A stretch of 64,000 nt of DNA from Thermosediminibacter litoriperuensis (GCF_008124715.1 NZ_VNHO01000011.1:27341-91340); one strand, 5' to 3'. Positions 1-8,653 are shown, counted from the stretch's first letter. The notes: generated from the letters alone by a model not told the origin. Numbers and translations are program-made.

Positions 1-138
1 CGGCGCCGGAACTATAATGGCCCGAATTCGCCCCTCTTCCACATCGATATCCAGGTCACTGATAAATCCAAGTTTTTTCCCGTCGGTTATATTTATTATC
101 TCTCTCTGTCTTAAATCTGAGGCCTTGATCACCGGCAT
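1..138 (-). CDS. ymxH: YlmC/YmxH family PRC-barrel sporulation protein (partial, cut by window edge)
   Basis: The first 46 codons read in frame from an ATG at 138 to the window edge. The visible part starts MPVIKASDLRQREIINI and continues with a GKKLGFISDLDID segment, the PRC-barrel pattern of the YlmC/YmxH family found in spore formers, often near sigG. A purine run (AAAAGGGG) lies just before the ATG. The biochemical role of the family is not well established. The C-terminal part is outside the window, so completeness cannot be judged. Confidence 0.8.
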   Translation of the reverse strand, partial: MPVIKASDLRQREIINITDGKKLGFISDLDIDVEEGRIRAIIVPAP

Positions 139-229
139 CACCCCTTTTCCTATAAAATATACCGGTAACATCCGTTATAATGTTTCGGTTCGAGGATGCT
201 TTTATTACTATAATTTATATTCGTACACC

Positions 230-265
230 TAAAAAAATATAAAAAAATAAGGCCTTCAAAAGGCC
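230..265 (-). terminator. Rho-independent terminator after the sigG operon
   Basis: GGCCTT and AAGGCC (251-265) form a 6-bp stem with a 3-nt loop. On the minus strand it is followed by a T-rich tract of about 20 bases. It lies directly after the small membrane-protein gene and separates the sigG transcript from ymxH. Confidence 0.75.
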
Positions 266-270
266 GTGTA

Positions 271-456
271 TCAGTTTCCCTTCATTATCATCCTTTCGAT
301 TTTCGCCTCCTCCATCACTATTTTTAGCGGCGTCTCCTGCCTTGCATAAACCAGGTTTCTTGTATTATAGGCTACTATGGCTCTCGATCCCGCGTAAAAG
401 CTGAAAAGAGACGCTACAGTCAGCAAAACTACCAGCACTTTTTTGATCGACTCCAT
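271..456 (-). CDS. Small single-pass membrane protein downstream of sigG, unknown function
   Basis: This is a 61-residue protein. The hydrophobic stretch KKVLVVLLTVASLFSFYAG near the N-terminus looks like one membrane anchor; a charged tail ends in EEAKIERMIMKGN. The ATG at 456 is preferred because GAGGTGAG precedes it; a GTG nine bases upstream lies inside that SD. The gene sits 16 bases after sigG and before a terminator, so it is probably co-transcribed with sigG. I do not recognise the family. Placement suggests a forespore role, which is inference only. Confidence 0.6.
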   Translation of the reverse strand: MESIKKVLVVLLTVASLFSFYAGSRAIVAYNTRNLVYARQETPLKIVMEEAKIERMIMKGN

Positions 457-472
457 AAGGCTCACCTCGAAC

Positions 473-1246
473 TTAGATGTATTTTTTCAGATGTTTTAAC
501 GCGGCTTTTTCCAGTCTAGAAACCTGAGCCTGCGAAATCCCGATCTCCTGAGCAACCTCCATTTGAGTCTTCCCTTCAAAAAACCTCAGCGTCAGTATCA
601 TCTTCTCCCTTTCGTTGAGTTTTTGCATAGCTTCTTTTATTGAAATGCTCCTGAGCCAGTTCTCGTCGTTATTTTTATCGTCGCTGATCTGATCCATAAC
701 AAAAATCGGGTCTCCGCCGTCATGGTAGATAGGCTCAAATAGCGATATAGGTTCCTGAATGGCATCTAAGGCCATTACAATTTCTTCGGCGGGAATATTC
801 ATTTCCCTGGCTATTTCGTCGATTGAAGGCTCCCTCGAATTCTTATTTACCAGCGAATCTCTGATCTGCAAAGCTTTATAGGCTATATCTCGTAAAGATC
901 TGCTGACTCTTATGGGATTATTGTCCCTCAGATATCTTCTGATCTCGCCTATAATCATAGGCACCGCATAGGTTGAAAACTTGACGTTTTGATTTAAATC
1001 AAAATTATCTATAGCCTTCATCAGGCCGATGCATCCCACCTGAAAAAGATCGTCGACATACTCGCCCCTGTTGTTAAACCTCTGTATTACGCTGAGAACC
1101 AGTCTCAGATTTCCGTGGATAAGTTTTTCCCTGGCTTCTTTGTCTCCCTGCTTGACTTTTAGAAACAGTTCCTTCATTTTGCTGTTGGACAGCACCGGAA
1201 GTTTTGAGGTGTTAACACCGCAGATCTCTACTTTGTTCAAATTCAT
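473..1246 (-). CDS. sigG: Forespore-specific RNA polymerase sigma factor SigG
   Basis: A 257-residue sigma-70 family protein. Region 2 is clear (HGNLRLVLSVIQRF, then DDLFQVGCIGLMKAIDNFD and KFSTYAVPMIIGEIRRYLRD), as is a C-terminal region 4 helix-turn-helix (KTQMEVAQEIGISQAQVSRLEK). The N-terminus MNLNKVEICGVNTSKLPVLSN is typical of SigG, which directs late forespore genes after engulfment. Gene order spoIIGA-sigE-sigG matches B. subtilis. The ATG at 1246 follows AGGGGG. That SD lies in the 3' arm of an upstream hairpin, and a SigF-type promoter overlaps the 5' arm (separate entries), so expression is probably controlled at both transcription and translation. Confidence 0.95.
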   Translation of the reverse strand: MNLNKVEICGVNTSKLPVLSNSKMKELFLKVKQGDKEAREKLIHGNLRLVLSVIQRFNNRGEYVDDLFQVGCIGLMKAIDNFDLNQNVKFSTYAVPMIIGEIRRYLRDNNPIRVSRSLRDIAYKALQIRDSLVNKNSREPSIDEIAREMNIPAEEIVMALDAIQEPISLFEPIYHDGGDPIFVMDQISDDKNNDENWLRSISIKEAMQKLNEREKMILTLRFFEGKTQMEVAQEIGISQAQVSRLEKAALKHLKKYI

Positions 1247-1251
1247 AAAAT

Positions 1252-1300
1252 TTCCCCCTGTCTTTCCAGTACCTCATTTAAATTTTTGCCACAGGGGGAA
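1252..1300 (-). promoter_or_regulatory. Hairpin that masks the sigG ribosome binding site
   Basis: On the minus strand TTCCCCCTGT (1300-1291) is perfectly complementary to ACAGGGGGAA (1261-1252): a 10-bp stem with a 29-nt loop. The 3' arm is the sigG SD, a few bases before the ATG at 1246. RNA reading through from sigE would carry both arms and hide the SD. RNA started at the overlapping SigF-type promoter would lack the 5' arm. A translation-limiting leader hairpin has been described for B. subtilis sigG; equivalence here is inference. Confidence 0.7.
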
Positions 1301-1310
1301 GTTTTTATTC
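1281..1310 (-). promoter_or_regulatory. Probable SigF-type promoter of sigG
   Basis: On the minus strand GAATA (1310-1306) and GGCAAAAATT (1290-1281) are separated by exactly 15 bases. As I recall the B. subtilis SigF consensus (GYWTA, 15 bases, GGHRARMHTA), this matches 4 of 5 and 9 of 10 positions. The start site would fall near 1274, inside the loop of the masking hairpin. SigF control of sigG is established in B. subtilis. Confidence 0.6.
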
Positions 1311-1322
1311 GCTTTTTTAAAA

Positions 1323-2042
1323 TTACATCATTCTTACTATTTCCTTTCTCAGCCTCTTTATAATTCTCTTTTCAAGCCTGGAAATGTAAGACTGAGAAAT
1401 CCCCAGAAGTTCGGCTACTTCCTTCTGAGTCTTTTCTTTTCCATCGTTCAGGCCGAATCTGAGCTCCATAATGCACCTTTCTCTTTTTGACAGGCGTTTC
1501 ATCGCCGCATCCAGAAGTTCTTTCTCCACCTCTTCTTCTATGCATTTATAAATCATATCACTATCGGTGCCCAGAATATCCGAGAGCAGAAGTTCGTTCC
1601 CATCCCAGTCTATATTCAAGGGCTCGTCGAAAGATACTTCCACGCGATTCCTGTTGTTCCTCCTGAGATACATCAGTATCTCGTTTTCGATACATCTTGA
1701 AGCATAGGTGGCAAGTTTGATCTTTTTATGGGGATCAAAGGTATTAATCGCTTTTATAAGTCCGATAGTACCAATAGATATAAGGTCTTCAATACCGGCT
1801 CCAGTGTTTTCAAATTTGCGCGCGATGTAGACTACCAACCGCAAATTCCGCTCTATAAGAACATTTTTTACCCCACTGTCTCCCATTTCCAGTTTGCCCA
1901 ACAACATGGCTTCTTCTTCACTGGAAAGCGGGGGCGGTAAAGTCTCGCTACCGCCTATATAGTATATAACTGTTTTTTTCCACCTTCCCAGTCTTTGCCG
2001 GATGTACAAAATTAAAATTTTTAAATTTAATTTTTTAAACAT
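1323..2042 (-). CDS. sigE: Mother-cell sigma factor SigE, pro-protein
   Basis: A 239-residue sigma-70 family protein active in the mother cell early in sporulation. The N-terminus carries the pro-sequence expected of pro-SigE: about 28 basic and hydrophobic residues before [17 protein letters not shown]. subtilis SpoIIGA cleaves its pro-SigE at the equivalent YYIGGSE site. Region 2 ([26 protein letters not shown]) and region 4 ([24 protein letters not shown]) are intact. The ATG at 2042 follows GGGGGGA. The gene is 24 bases after spoIIGA, its processing protease, in the expected operon. Confidence 0.95.
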   Translation of the reverse strand: MFKKLNLKILILYIRQRLGRWKKTVIYYIGGSETLPPPLSSEEEAMLLGKLEMGDSGVKNVLIERNLRLVVYIARKFENTGAGIEDLISIGTIGLIKAINTFDPHKKIKLATYASRCIENEILMYLRRNNRNRVEVSFDEPLNIDWDGNELLLSDILGTDSDMIYKCIEEEVEKELLDAAMKRLSKRERCIMELRFGLNDGKEKTQKEVAELLGISQSYISRLEKRIIKRLRKEIVRMM

Positions 2043-2066
2043 TTAAATCCCCCCCAGTTAAAATTT

Positions 2067-2966
2067 TTATCCGATTAAAAGTTCCGGATTCAATAAAGCC
2101 CTGTAAGTGCCCTGCGGCGACAGGACCTTGTGGTAAATCCCCAGCACCGCGTTTTTTATCTCATAAACTTTGTTGTCAAAATTGATTATAACTCTATCAG
2201 GTTTAAAACCCACCATCAAACCCTTGTTCTTTCCGATCGAGCTAAACGGAATAATTCTAATCCTTGCTGCCCAGTAGGAGTTGGAGACCGCTCTTGTTAT
2301 ATCCTCAAGATTTTCTCCCGGTTCTTTCATCATCAACGTCCTTATTTCTTGAGGAAAAAAATCCTCTAATACTGAAAATTCTACTATTATGACGGGATAA
2401 TTGGAAATTGGGTCCCGCAGGTCGTTGCCTGTATCAATCAGAGCCTTTATTTTGAACTGGCGTTCGCCGAATAAAATCGTCATCGGGACGATAAATGAAT
2501 CCCGTGACAGTATCCTGTAAATCAGCGGCCACATAAATTTGAAAAAAACAAACAAAAACGCAGAAGAAACGAGTAATATCCACCATGGTACTGAAATATT
2601 ATTTACTAGTAGGCTCCCGGTAAACGCTCTTTCGGCGTTAATTAAGTAAAATAAAGCAAAAGCGCCGCCCCCGACCATAAAAGAAACAAAATAAAAGAAG
2701 CCTAGGGCTTTGATAAACTCAGAAAAACTTAGAGGATAAAAGGCTATGAGCACCATCAAAATCGATACGATTATCTTGCCTGGAATCGTTTGTAACAACG
2801 CGCCGGTGGGAAAAAACACCTCCAGGAGAAACAGATTGCCTAAGAGGGCACCTGCTACGAACCTTAGATTCCCAGCATTCAGTTTCAGTATTAATTTTAC
2901 CAGCCAGAGTATTGTAAAATTCATGAGAAAATTTATTATAAACACCACGTCAAAGTAAATTACCAT
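2067..2966 (-). CDS. spoIIGA: Sporulation sigma-E factor-processing peptidase SpoIIGA
   Basis: A 299-residue membrane aspartic protease that activates pro-SigE. The N-terminal half has about five hydrophobic membrane segments, starting with YFDVVFIINFLMNFTILWLV. The C-terminal half carries the retropepsin-like catalytic motif ALIDTGNDLRDP. The ATG at 2966 is chosen over an upstream start because CGGAGG sits 7 bases before it and homologs begin M-x-x-Y-x-D. It lies just upstream of sigE and downstream of ftsZ, the same relative order as in B. subtilis. Confidence 0.93.
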   Translation of the reverse strand: MVIYFDVVFIINFLMNFTILWLVKLILKLNAGNLRFVAGALLGNLFLLEVFFPTGALLQTIPGKIIVSILMVLIAFYPLSFSEFIKALGFFYFVSFMVGGGAFALFYLINAERAFTGSLLVNNISVPWWILLVSSAFLFVFFKFMWPLIYRILSRDSFIVPMTILFGERQFKIKALIDTGNDLRDPISNYPVIIVEFSVLEDFFPQEIRTLMMKEPGENLEDITRAVSNSYWAARIRIIPFSSIGKNKGLMVGFKPDRVIINFDNKVYEIKNAVLGIYHKVLSPQGTYRALLNPELLIG

Positions 2967-3032
2967 AACCTGCCTCCGGACTAACACCCAGTCTAAAAAA
3001 TTTATATTCGTCTGCTTTGTCCGTTATGATAT

Positions 3033-3065
3033 ATTTTAACACCGGTAATTACAAAAAAATGTCAA
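3033..3065 (-). promoter_or_regulatory. spoIIGA-sigE promoter with 21-bp spacer (Spo0A-activated type)
   Basis: On the minus strand TTGACA (3065-3060) is followed, after exactly 21 bases, by TAAAAT (3038-3033). Both hexamers are close to SigA consensus, but the spacing is about 4 bp too long for unaided SigA. The B. subtilis spoIIG promoter is known for the same feature (22-bp spacer), overcome by Spo0A~P bound over the -35. A sequence resembling a weak 0A box (TGTCAAT on the plus strand) overlaps the -35. The element lies between the ftsZ terminator and spoIIGA. Confidence 0.6.
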
Positions 3066-3088
3066 TTCGTGATGCGCGGCAATAAAAA

Positions 3089-3110
3089 AAGAGCGCCATT
3101 TTGCGCTCTT
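3089..3110 (-). terminator. Rho-independent terminator of the dcw cluster after ftsZ
   Basis: AAGAGCGC and GCGCTCTT form an 8-bp stem with a 6-nt loop, touching the ftsZ stop codon. On the minus strand it is followed by a run of seven T. Confidence 0.9.
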
Positions 3111-4159
3111 TATCTCCTTTTACTTTTTCGAAGGAATGCCGGTATGTCAATATCTCCGTCGTCGAAGGGCTCGATCTCGAAATCCTCTTCCTTTACCGGC
3201 TTTTCTTTTTGTTCGAAACCTGTAGCAATCACGGTTATTCTTATCTCATCCTGTAACTTTTCGTCGATAACGGCGCCAAATATTATGTTAGCATCAGGAT
3301 CGGCAGCAGCGGATATGAACTCCGCGGCCTCGTTTACCTCCAGGAGGCCCAGATTCGAGCTGCCGGTGATATTCAAGAGCACACCTTTTGCGCCCTCGAT
3401 CGATGTTTCAAGCAGAGGGCTGGAGACGGCCTGTTTGGCAGCTTCTATAGCCCGGTTTTCTCCGCTGCCGCGGCCTATTCCCATATGGGCCAAGCCCGTT
3501 TCCATCATTATGGTCCTGACATCGGCGAAATCAAGGTTGATCAACCCGGGGACCGCAATCAAGTCTGAAATGCCCTGAACGCCCTGCCTTAAAATATCAT
3601 CGGCGATACGGAAGGCATCCAGAATAGAGGTCTTTTTTTCCGCGATAGAAAGCAACCTGTCGTTAGGAATCGTTATCAGAGTATCTACACAGTTTTTAAG
3701 ATTGGATATGCCCATTTCTGCGTGGGTCATGCGCTTTTTGCCTTCAAAGCTGAAAGGCTTTGTCACGACACCCACAGTGAGTATGCCGAGATTTTTTGAT
3801 ATTTCGGCTACCACCGGCGCAGCTCCCGTACCTGTTCCGCCTCCCATGCCGGCGGTTATGAATATCATGTCTGCTCCTTTCAATGCTTCTTCAATTTCAG
3901 TTCTACTTTCTTCCGCAGCCTTCTTACCGATTTCAGGGTTGGCACCGGCCCCCAGACCTTTTGTCAGTTTCTCACCTATCTGTATTTTTTTATCGGCTTT
4001 CGATAAAAAGAGGGCCTGAGCATCTGTATTAACGGCTATGAATTCTACACCTCTCAATCCTGCGTCTATCATACGATTTACGGCGTTATTACCGCCTCCA
4101 CCTATGCCGATAACTTTTATATTGGCGAATTGTTCCATGGCAACGTCAATGTCTAGCAC
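3110..4159 (-). CDS. ftsZ: Cell division GTPase FtsZ
   Basis: A 349-residue tubulin homolog that forms the division ring. The nucleotide-binding start ([18 protein letters not shown]), the tubulin signature [10 protein letters not shown] and the T7-loop aspartates near [11 protein letters not shown] are present. The C-terminus ends in a short acidic linker and [14 protein letters not shown], the conserved tail that binds FtsA. The GTG start at 4159 follows GGGGGTAG and gives MLDIDV, like other Firmicutes FtsZ; an ATG seven codons in is possible. It follows ftsA by 22 bases and ends at a terminator. Confidence 0.96.
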   Translation of the reverse strand: MLDIDVAMEQFANIKVIGIGGGGNNAVNRMIDAGLRGVEFIAVNTDAQALFLSKADKKIQIGEKLTKGLGAGANPEIGKKAAEESRTEIEEALKGADMIFITAGMGGGTGTGAAPVVAEISKNLGILTVGVVTKPFSFEGKKRMTHAEMGISNLKNCVDTLITIPNDRLLSIAEKKTSILDAFRIADDILRQGVQGISDLIAVPGLINLDFADVRTIMMETGLAHMGIGRGSGENRAIEAAKQAVSSPLLETSIEGAKGVLLNITGSSNLGLLEVNEAAEFISAAADPDANIIFGAVIDEKLQDEIRITVIATGFEQKEKPVKEEDFEIEPFDDGDIDIPAFLRKSKRR

Positions 4160-4181
4160 CTTACTACCCCCTTACACTAAC

Positions 4182-5399
4182 CTAAAAATACTCCCTCAGG
4201 ATACGCTTTGCTTTTTCAAGAAAGCTGAAGGTGTTTTTCTCCCTGGCTCCGTCTCTTTCCGTAAAAGACCTCTGTTTGTAACCGTAATAAAGCAGGCCCA
4301 GGGCGACGGTGAACGTATGGTCATAACCGTACATGTCGGTTCTTGCGGCTCTTACGGGAATTCCCAGCATTTTTTGCGCCATTTCCAGGGCCCCTCGCAT
4401 ATGTAAAAGGCCACCGCCGGACAAAACGGCTCCGGCGGCCAGTACGGCCCTGTAATTCATGTTCTTCAGTTCCTTGTAGATCAGAGATATAATTTCTTGC
4501 ACCCTCGGCTCTATAATGGCTGCCAGTTCTTTCTGGGAGATTTTCCTGGTGGTGGATTCTCCGATGCTCTGTATCTCAATATCGGGCTTATCCGATGCCA
4601 GGCTGACCATTGCGCAGGCATATCTTCTCTTTATCGCTTCCGCCTGCGAATAGGGCAAGCGAAGGCCGATCGCTATATCGTTGGTTATATAGTCTCCGCC
4701 AAGAGGGATAAGGCTGTATAAAGCGATATTGTCTCCGCGAAATACTGTGATCTCCGTGGTTCCAGCTCCTACGTCGACCAGGGCGACGCCCATATCCAGC
4801 TCATCATCGCTCAAAAGTATCTCCCTTGCAGCCAGCGATTTCAAAACGACTCCTTCTACTTCCAGGCCAGCCTTCTGTACACATCTTACAACGTTTTGAA
4901 TTGCTGTAAGCTGACCGGTTATAATGCTCGCCTCAACCTCCAGCCTGGTTCCTACCATTCCTACAGGGTCTCTTATGCCGTCACATCCGTCAACTATAAA
5001 CTGCTTGGGTAGTACTTCGATGATTTCCCGGTCCGGCGGTATCGCGACTATTCTTGCGACCTGGAGCACCCTTTCCACATCCTGAAGGGTAATTTCTCTG
5101 TCGCTCCGCGGTATAGCCACGACTCCACGGTTATTGATAATGGTCACGTTGTTTCCCGAAATCCCAACCAGAACGCCGCTCACTTTAGCATTGGACATCT
5201 GTTCCGCCTGTTCCACGGCTTCGACGATACTGCGGACCATGGCCTCGATATTTACTATGTTTCCCTTTTTAATACCGGTAGTCGGAGCCATACCGTAACC
5301 GATTATATCTATCTCACCGCTTCGGGAAATTTCACCGATCATACAGCATACTTTGGAACTGCCCAAATCCAGGCTGGCCATAATGCTGCTTCTCCCCAA
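4182..5399 (-). CDS. ftsA: Cell division protein FtsA
   Basis: A 405-residue actin-fold protein that tethers FtsZ to the membrane. ATP-binding motifs are LDLGSSKV near the N-terminus, VDVGAGTTEI in the middle and GAVLSGGGLLHMRG later. The C-terminus EKAKRILREYF is a short amphipathic helix, the expected membrane-targeting sequence. The TTG at 5399 follows GGGAGG; an ATG six codons later is the alternative. It is directly upstream of ftsZ. Confidence 0.95.
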   Translation of the reverse strand: MGRSSIMASLDLGSSKVCCMIGEISRSGEIDIIGYGMAPTTGIKKGNIVNIEAMVRSIVEAVEQAEQMSNAKVSGVLVGISGNNVTIINNRGVVAIPRSDREITLQDVERVLQVARIVAIPPDREIIEVLPKQFIVDGCDGIRDPVGMVGTRLEVEASIITGQLTAIQNVVRCVQKAGLEVEGVVLKSLAAREILLSDDELDMGVALVDVGAGTTEITVFRGDNIALYSLIPLGGDYITNDIAIGLRLPYSQAEAIKRRYACAMVSLASDKPDIEIQSIGESTTRKISQKELAAIIEPRVQEIISLIYKELKNMNYRAVLAAGAVLSGGGLLHMRGALEMAQKMLGIPVRAARTDMYGYDHTFTVALGLLYYGYKQRSFTERDGAREKNTFSFLEKAKRILREYF

Positions 5400-5489
5400 G
5401 ACTCCACCTCCCCTCTGATGGGCAGGTCCTGATTTATAAATTCCACATCTAAAATAATATTCCTTCCTTTTTTTTCAATAAATTTTTGA

Positions 5490-5834
5490 CTAGTTCCTCT
5501 TAAATAATCGATCCAGCATATGCCTGCGAATTATTGCAAGATTCTGGAATATCCTTACTCCGAAGGCAAATATCGCAGCCATATATATGGGTATGCCCAA
5601 TTTATCTCCCAGGAACGCCAGAAAACCGGCCAGGAGGGCGTTGGAGAAAAAGCCCGTTATAAAAATATTTACGTTAAAGTGCCCTTCCCCCATTGCCCTG
5701 AGACCGCCAAAGACCGAATCCAGGGCTGCGAGGACGGCTATAGAGGCATACGGCGCATAGCTCAAAGGTATATTTATGGGGAACACAAGCCCCGCCAGAA
5801 TACCTAATATTAGCCCTATTAATGGAAACAGCAT
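5490..5834 (-). CDS. sbp: Small basic protein (Sbp, DUF1290 family)
   Basis: A 114-residue protein with three or four hydrophobic segments (LFPLIGLILGILAGLVFPI, then YASIAVLAALDSVFGGLRA and NVNIFITGFFSNALLAGFLAFL) and a basic end (RRHMLDRLFKRN). It matches the conserved integral membrane protein between divIB and ftsA in B. subtilis. The role is unknown. The ATG at 5834 lies one base after the stop of the DUF881 gene, with AGGTGAG upstream, indicating translational coupling. Confidence 0.88.
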   Translation of the reverse strand: MLFPLIGLILGILAGLVFPINIPLSYAPYASIAVLAALDSVFGGLRAMGEGHFNVNIFITGFFSNALLAGFLAFLGDKLGIPIYMAAIFAFGVRIFQNLAIIRRHMLDRLFKRN

Positions 5835-5835
5835 G

Positions 5836-6564
5836 CTACTCACCTGCCTTCACAGGCTCGAAATATTGGAATCTAACCGGACCTTCATAAGCTGGCATAA
5901 TTATTTTGTCATGTTTTTTTATGGTTACCTGGATACCGAATACCTCCAGAGACTCGATTATGCCACCTCTCATTTTCATGGAACTTTCCAGATTTTCAGG
6001 GTTTCCTATGGCCTGAATCACGAAAGGCGGCGCCATCCTCACGGAATTTACCATGATCGTGGGACCGACGCATCTTATCTCTGTAGTTGCTATGATTCTC
6101 TGGCCGTTCACCGATACGGCCTCAGCTCCCGCCGCGAAAAGTTCATTTACAACTTTCAAAATATCCTCATCATGGATTAAAAACAGGTTGGGGTCTTCTC
6201 CAGGCTGTTTTGGTACATTGCTGTCGTCCAGGGTGATGATTATACCCGGTCCCGTGCCCTCCACAAGGCCCGCCACCATACGGGCTTTTTCCAGTTCTTT
6301 TTTCATAGCTTCCGTAACCTGGCTGATATTCGCAGCCGAATTTTCATACTCGTTCAACCTTTTTCTCAGATCAGATACCTCGGTTCTCAACCTTTCTCGC
6401 TCATCTATAACGGTTTTTAATTGTGTCGTTAGCTCTTGAATCCTCTGTAAAGACGTCATGGCGCTGCCGCTTTTTTGAGTGCTCCTGAACTGTGCGACCA
6501 GCATGAGCCCCAGTACAAAACAAACGATCGCTATCAGAATCTGACCCTTAAATTTATTGTTCAA
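5836..6564 (-). CDS. DUF881 family protein (YlxW/YlxX-like), membrane-anchored coiled coil
   Basis: A 242-residue protein. An N-terminal membrane anchor (ILIAIVCFVLGLMLVAQF) is followed by a coiled coil (residues about 40-95), then the conserved DUF881 domain including TGPGIIITLDD and INGQRI-like segments (VSVNGQRIIATTEIRCVGPTI). It corresponds to YlxW or YlxX of the B. subtilis division cluster, whose functions are not defined. Only one DUF881 gene is present here, where B. subtilis has two. TTG start at 6564 behind AAGGGGGG. Confidence 0.88.
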   Translation of the reverse strand: MNNKFKGQILIAIVCFVLGLMLVAQFRSTQKSGSAMTSLQRIQELTTQLKTVIDERERLRTEVSDLRKRLNEYENSAANISQVTEAMKKELEKARMVAGLVEGTGPGIIITLDDSNVPKQPGEDPNLFLIHDEDILKVVNELFAAGAEAVSVNGQRIIATTEIRCVGPTIMVNSVRMAPPFVIQAIGNPENLESSMKMRGGIIESLEVFGIQVTIKKHDKIIMPAYEGPVRFQYFEPVKAGE

Positions 6565-6589
6565 TGACTAATTCCCCCCTTCCCCCGAT

Positions 6590-7339
6590 TTAATATGGCC
6601 TGAATACCGGCATATCCTGGCTTAAATCTATTAAACCTTTACCTCTCCCATTTTTCCTCAGGTCTTCCAGCACCTCTCTTAACATGGCGAATTTTCTTTC
6701 TTCGATACCGGTTTCTTCAAAGTACACCTGATATCCATCCAAGGTATAAATAAAAAAAGATACTCCTTCCCGGTTCTTTTCTATATGGATCTCGGACAGC
6801 TCCGCATTCATTGGTGAAAGAAATTTCATAACTTCCTTCAGCTTTTCTAATAAGCTCTGATCTCCACTAATAACAAGGGGTTTTGCCTTTTCAGCGCGGG
6901 ATATTTCAAGACCCGTTATTACCGGAACCATTAGCCCTTTTAACTCCGGCCCAATCCTCACCACAACGCCGTTCGAATCAATCAAAACAAAACCCCCCAG
7001 ATAAGACAATGCAGCTGCTATTTTCCTTTCTTCTACACTAATTACCATTGTTCCGGGAAGTTTTAATTTTACCTTGACTTCTTTGACGGGGACAGATTGT
7101 TTAATCTCTTCATTTATCAATGCCGGTTTGATCATAAATATATTTTCACCCAGATGATGGTTTACCGAATTCAAAATTTCAGAATCTGGTATGCTGACGT
7201 TGCCTTCAATCTCTATTTTTTCCAGCTTGAATAAAGAACTGGTGACAGTCAGCATTATTGTAATTATACATAAAAGGACCAGTAATCTCAATAGTATTTT
7301 AATATCAATTCTCCTTTTGTTTCTATTGCGACGATACAT
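6590..7339 (-). CDS. divIB: Cell division protein DivIB/FtsQ
   Basis: A 249-residue bitopic membrane protein of the divisome. A basic cytoplasmic N-terminus (MYRRNRNKRRIDI) precedes one membrane helix (LLRLLVLLCIITIMLTV), then an outside POTRA domain beginning FKLEKIEIEGNVSIPDSEIL, and a beta domain. The start is uncertain: an in-frame ATG at 7378 has no SD, while the ATG at 7339 follows a GGGAGG 20 bases away, with a four-codon reading frame (MPPY) between. Position between murA and DUF881 supports the assignment. Confidence 0.88.
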   Translation of the reverse strand: MYRRNRNKRRIDIKILLRLLVLLCIITIMLTVTSSLFKLEKIEIEGNVSIPDSEILNSVNHHLGENIFMIKPALINEEIKQSVPVKEVKVKLKLPGTMVISVEERKIAAALSYLGGFVLIDSNGVVVRIGPELKGLMVPVITGLEISRAEKAKPLVISGDQSLLEKLKEVMKFLSPMNAELSEIHIEKNREGVSFFIYTLDGYQVYFEETGIEERKFAMLREVLEDLRKNGRGKGLIDLSQDMPVFRPY

Positions 7340-7390
7340 TTTTATTTTAATAAGGCGGCATGTCCTCCCTTCCCTCATAAAAAAGGAGCG

Positions 7391-8653
7391 TCAATTTGTT
7401 TTTTCAATTTTTGCTCCAAGGGCCTGCAGATTCCTGTCAAACCACTCGTATCCTCTCTCAATATAAGAAGTACCCTCCACTATGGTCTTTCCATCAGCCG
7501 CAAGGCCGGCTATGACCAGGGCTGCACCTGCCCTAAGATCTTTTGCTTCAACAACGGCTCCCGTTAATCTTTTAATACCTTTTATTATGGCGGTATTGCC
7601 GTTTATCTTAATATTGGCGCCCATCCGTCTCAGTTCTTCTGCATGTTTAAATCGGTTTTCAAAAACAGTCTCAGTAATAATTGAAGTGCCCTCCACCGTG
7701 GCCAGCAGCGCCATCATAGGGGCCTGCATATCCGTAGGAAATCCCGGATAAGGAAGGGTTCTGAGACTGTCCAGGGCTCTTAAGGGCGTTTCCACCCACA
7801 ATTCAACCCTGTCGTCTTCGGTTTTTATCCTGCAGCCCATCTCCCGCAATTTTGCCAGTATGGGCTCAATATGTTCCAGGATAACGTTTTCCAGCACGAT
7901 GTTTCCTCTGGTGGCGGCAGCCGCGACCAGATAGGTTCCCGCCGCAATCCTATCCGGGATAACCGTGTAATCTTCCACGGGTTTTAAATCTGCAATAGAA
8001 CAACCCTCTATTTTAATGGTGTCTGTACCCGCACCCTTCACCCGGCATCCCATTTTGTTTAAAAAGTTTTGAAGGTCAACTATCTCGGGTTCTTTCGCCG
8101 CATTCCTGATAATGGTCCTGCCTTCCGCCAGAACCGCAGCCAGCATTAGATTTTCGGTAGCACCCACACTGGGAAAATCCAGGTGTATATTTGCACCCTT
8201 CAACTTTCCCGCCTCGGCATAGATAAAGCCGTGGCTCTCGCTCATCTTTACGCCCAGCGCTGCAAAGCCCTTTAAATGCAGGTCAATGGGCCGCGGACCT
8301 ATCTCGCAACCTCCCGGGTACGATACTTTAACTCTTCCGAACCTCCCGAGTAAAGGCCCCATTAAAACTATGGAAGACCTCATCTTTCTCATCAGCTGTT
8401 CGGGCACTTCCCAGGTATTCACCGCGCTCGTATCTATTGTCAATTCATTGCCGTTTTGGGTAATGTCAGCCCCCAACATGGTCAATATACTTATCATTAC
8501 TTGGACGTCTTTTATCTCCGGCACATTTTTTACGCGGCTCTTCTGACAATTAAGAATTGTGGCTGCAAGAATCGGAAGACTGGCATTTTTAGAGCCCTGC
8601 ACCCTGATCTTGCCTGAAAGTTTGGAGCCCCCCGTAATTACATAAGCCCCCAC
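7391..8653 (-). CDS. murA: UDP-N-acetylglucosamine 1-carboxyvinyltransferase MurA
   Basis: A 420-residue enzyme of the first committed step of peptidoglycan synthesis, adding enolpyruvate from PEP to UDP-GlcNAc. GSKNASLPILAA near the N-terminus and the active-site cysteine loop SYPGGCEIGPRPIDLHL are intact; Cys at this place implies fosfomycin sensitivity at the target. The GTG at 8653 has GGAGG 8 bases upstream and is preferred to the GTG three codons earlier, which overlaps the SD. It lies in the cluster where B. subtilis carries murB. Confidence 0.94.
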   Translation of the reverse strand: MGAYVITGGSKLSGKIRVQGSKNASLPILAATILNCQKSRVKNVPEIKDVQVMISILTMLGADITQNGNELTIDTSAVNTWEVPEQLMRKMRSSIVLMGPLLGRFGRVKVSYPGGCEIGPRPIDLHLKGFAALGVKMSESHGFIYAEAGKLKGANIHLDFPSVGATENLMLAAVLAEGRTIIRNAAKEPEIVDLQNFLNKMGCRVKGAGTDTIKIEGCSIADLKPVEDYTVIPDRIAAGTYLVAAAATRGNIVLENVILEHIEPILAKLREMGCRIKTEDDRVELWVETPLRALDSLRTLPYPGFPTDMQAPMMALLATVEGTSIITETVFENRFKHAEELRRMGANIKINGNTAIIKGIKRLTGAVVEAKDLRAGAALVIAGLAADGKTIVEGTSYIERGYEWFDRNLQALGAKIEKTN

